The notes below the pieces were generated by a model, which did not search any database, was not told where the DNA came from, and saw only the letters and a program-made list of their open reading frames with translations. Below, one piece after another: positions 61,326 to 64,000 of a DNA stretch of 64,000 nucleotides (positions are counted from its first letter, which is position 1; each line of letters starts with the position of its first letter). This DNA comes from Rhodosorus marinus. Its lineage: Eukaryota > Rhodophyta > Stylonematophyceae > Stylonematales > Stylonemataceae. The translations under genes were made by a program, and so were the position numbers. The stretch covers positions 124,001-188,000 of the forward strand of contig JAMWBK010000005.1 in NCBI GenBank assembly GCA_029953675.1, written 5' to 3'.

Positions 61326-62514
61326 ATGAGCCAGGATATTCTTTTTACGAAGGCGATGTCGTTTACGACGGCTTACTCGCGCAATGTAAGGCTTCCGGTG
61401 GGTATGAATCAAAGTGGAAGCAATGAGATCGTCGCAGCTTCGGCATCGGAAATCTCGCAACAATGGAATGCCCGGTATTCGCATGCAATTCCTCACACAA
61501 ACACGTACTACATGAAGTGCATGGTGGGTGGAATTTTGAGCTGTGGGCTTACCCACGCCGCAGTTACACCCTTAGATGTGACTAAGTGCAACATGCAGGT
61601 AATTAATCGAATACCACATGAACGTAGGTCGTGCTTGCTCACCGATTCTTTCTCCGAAAACAGGTGAATCCTGGAAAGTACAAAGGATTGATTAGCGGCA
61701 TGCGAATTATCCTTGCAGAGGAGGGATTCAGCGGTATTTGGAAAGGCGCTCTGCCAACTTTAATCGGATATTCGATCCAAGGACTCTTCAAGTTCGGCCT
61801 CTATGAGTACTTCAAGGATTACTACAGCACAATGGCGGGCGAGGAGAACAGCCTCAAGTATAGAGGGCTTATCTGGCTTGCGGGATCCGCATCCGCGGAG
61901 TTCATCGCCGACATTGGTCTGTGTCCAATGGAAATGGTGAAAGTTAAGATCCAAACTTCTCCAGCGGGTACTTGGCCAATTGCTTTCCTCCCCGCGTTGA
62001 GAAAGATGCAGGAAATGAAAGCAGAGACGAGATTCCCCTTCGGATCCGTAGTTCCCCTTTGGTCTCGTCAAATTCCCTACACGATGGCCAAGTTCTTCTT
62101 CTTTGAGAAGGTGAGCTTAGCCTCCAGACTTCTAAGGTTGTAGTTCATGCTTATCATTCTTTTCGTTTCTTCTTCTAGGTTGTTTCCGTCTTCTATACTT
62201 ACGTTTTTACCCAACCCAAGAGCAGCTATCCAAAGACAACACAGCTCGGAGTTACTTTCGCTTCTGGCTACATCGCCGGTGTTATCTGCGCGATTGTTTC
62301 GCATCCCGCCGACTCCATCGTTTCCTTGCTTGGAAAGGCCGAGAACAAAGGGAAGGGCTTTGGGACAATAGCGAGCGAGTTCGGATACTATAACCTCTTC
62401 ACCAGAGGCCTCGGTCCAAGAATTATCATGATTGGTACTCTGACCGGTTTGCAATGGTGGATCTACGATACGTTCAAGACGGCTTTCGGACTAGGCACAA
62501 CTGGTGGCAAATAA
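61326..62514 (+). CDS. SLC25A3: Mitochondrial phosphate carrier, 3 exons
   Basis: Exons 61326-61598, 61664-62110 and 62179-62514 with GT-AG introns of 65 and 68 nt, all phase 0, encode 350 residues (usual length for the family). It is an inner-membrane carrier importing phosphate with protons for ATP synthesis. Three carrier repeats are visible with their signatures: PLDVTKCNMQV (first, across intron 1), PMEMVKVKIQ (second) and HPADSIVSLLG (third). RQIPYTMAKFFFFEKVV and the C-terminal TLTGLQWWIYD are specific to phosphate carriers. The start is Met42 of the longer frame (61326), with 61356 as the alternative; the frame upstream of it looks non-coding. The N-terminal ~60 residues before the first helix may be a presequence. 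Confidence 0.93.
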
Positions 62515-63243
62515 ACTTGACCAGTTCACCCTTCGGCCTTCGTTTTTGGGTTTTGAGTAGCCTTTTGATGGCGTTCTGTGTCTCAAGGGCTTGAAGTTTT
62601 CTTCCTGAAGCCTGCATTGTTTCCTTTCTAAAGACTAATACAATTGTATTCTGATATCGAGTTACAAGGGCTCCTGAGGCAGGTCTCATCGAAAAAGCCC
62701 GCGCACTATTCTGCACAGAGTTCTGCCCAATTGCTTTCTATGGTCCCCAAGTTTTCTCTATTGGTGGGAGTGCTTTGGATTGATCGGGATTCCCTCTATA
62801 GGAACACCCGGACCCTTCGCACTGACATTCTTTTGAACCCCAGACTTTTGATGCCGAAACATAGCAGAGCTGCACAGTGAGCACTTCAGACTCAAGGAGG
62901 TCGCAAGGAAATTTGTCCCGTCCGGGCTTTTGGTCAACGCGGGTTGCTTGCAAACTCCGGTGTTAGTAGTACTACGAACAAGCATAACTAGAAAGACGTA
63001 GTAGAATTTACCGTCGTAACACGGAAGGCTTCAATCGGTCCCGTCGAATTGATAGACAGTTTGCTGAGCTTCGACTCCTGCAGTCAAGTGGGGCGTAAAC
63101 AACGGTGAGGTCATTCCGCTCTAACAACCCGGATGACTTTACAAGTAACTATATGACAATCCGCTCACGGGGACAACTAAATCGAAAACGCAACTTCACG
63201 CAGCTCGCCTATTGGATACAACATAAACCAGAGCCGGAATTAT
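62515..63243. other. Intergenic, between convergent genes
   Basis: 3' flanks of the carrier and the nucleoporin. Short frames on both strands have no recognisable content. Confidence 0.4.
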
Positions 63244-64000
63244 CTACTTGCCAGACCGCCAATCGTCAACAGCAGTCATTAGTCTGGAAAGATCCTCTTT
63301 CAGCGGAAGTCTTATTAAATAGTTTGTTGGTTTCATGTCCCCGTCGAAGGCGGAGAATCGAACACTGCGCTCGTTCGCCTTGTCCAATCGTATGTCCTCA
63401 TATAAGTTAGCGTTCAGAATCAATCTCAAGCTCCCTTCCGAACGCATGATCAGGCGTGCTGACTTTGAGTCCTTTCCTACGTTGAGTTTCAGCTGCCCGA
63501 CACCGCGCTCTTTCCATTGAACTTTCTCAGTGCCCTCTAGTTCGTATAGCTTTGCTTTGGAGCGAAACTCTGCCTGCTCCATCTCTTCCCCATTGGACAC
63601 TGCACTCTCTCGGAGTTTTTGTATTGCTCCCTGCTGAGCGTTCGATGCCGGCTGTGAACTCTGAAACAGCAGCGGGGGTGTGGCATTGTCCGACTCCTTT
63701 TGCTGAAGTGCTGGTACTGAAAAGGAGAACGGTTTGTCTTCAGACGCCACAGCTGAAAAGGAGAATCCTTGGCCATTAGCGGACGGATTGGACTGTCCGA
63801 AGCTGAACGCACGCTTCTAAAAGAAATTCATAGTAGCAAATAAATTAGAGCCTGGTCATCAGTGCTTTCTCGTCGAGAGCATTGCATAGTCGAGGATCAT
63901 GGGAGGTATAAACTTGCCTCGCTGTTTGGCCCGGACCAGCTTTCATTCAGGCCCTTCTTGTCAACTCCGTTGGACTGTGCGGCGTGCTCTGCTTTCCTGG
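63244..64000 (-). CDS. Nup50/Nup2-like nucleoporin with Ran-binding domain (5' end outside window)
   Basis: The visible exons are 64000-63918 (partial) and 63816-63244. The 101-nt intron between them starts GCAAGT and ends TTTTAG, a GC-AG intron; phases agree. The N-terminal visible part (RKAEHAAQSNGVDKKGLNESW) has the spacing of a Nup50 N-terminus. Then come FG-type motifs (KRAFSFGQ, GFSFS, PFSFS). The C-terminal ~110 residues form a RanBD (AKLYELEGTEKVQWKERGVGQL, ARLIMRSEGSLRLILNA, LYEDIRLDK, each in its expected place). Such proteins sit at the nuclear basket and assist importin-driven import by binding Ran. The start codon should lie just beyond 64000. Confidence 0.85.

Overview
This is eukaryotic nuclear DNA. 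It holds protein genes with short GT-AG introns (about 65-111 nt), a U2 snRNA copy, a Ty3/gypsy LTR retrotransposon and many non-LTR retrotransposons with a restriction-like endonuclease (RLE). A protist or alga with a compact, repeat-studded genome fits. A red alga is my guess, but nothing here proves the lineage.

Layout. (1) About 1-36.3 kb is a retrotransposon nest. I use local labels RLE-A to RLE-E for five related groups, told apart by their C-terminal zinc-finger/endonuclease region and 3' tail. A, D and E share one endonuclease type; B and C share another. A 300-bp-LTR gypsy element (2601-7590) sits inside an A copy. A nearly full-length C (about 14223-19108) sits inside another A copy. 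Nearly identical B copies lie at 9460-11224 and 20131-21940, the second inside an ankyrin-like repeat gene. The most complete A element (30045-34470, minus) has an ORF1 whose stop codon overlaps the ORF2 start as TAATG. Two host genes in the nest are broken: the ankyrin/CaaX gene, and an F-box/propeller-like gene at 23.8-24.8 kb disrupted by an 11-bp tandem duplication.

(2) About 36.3-48 kb has an intact secreted protein gene of unknown function (36623-39298, minus) and then decayed B, C and D fragments. (3) 48-55 kb has an FAD-linked oxidase gene and then gene-poor DNA with palindromic MITE-like elements and an old gypsy relic. (4) 55-64 kb is ordinary gene space: a small membrane protein candidate divergent from a thermolysin-type (M4) metalloprotease, an AATF/Bfr2-type ribosome-biogenesis gene (5 exons), a mitochondrial phosphate carrier (3 exons) and the end of a Nup50-like Ran-binding nucleoporin gene.

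The most interesting signal is at 685-1730. A full-length U2 snRNA sequence is fused, in the same orientation, to a 5'-truncated A element, and the pair is flanked by near-identical 12-bp direct repeats. This is the product expected if the element's reverse transcriptase jumped onto U2 RNA. The same 12-bp motif (GTTAGTCTGGGG) borders many A/D/E insertions, so these elements appear to land repeatedly beside each other's 3' ends and build head-to-tail chains.
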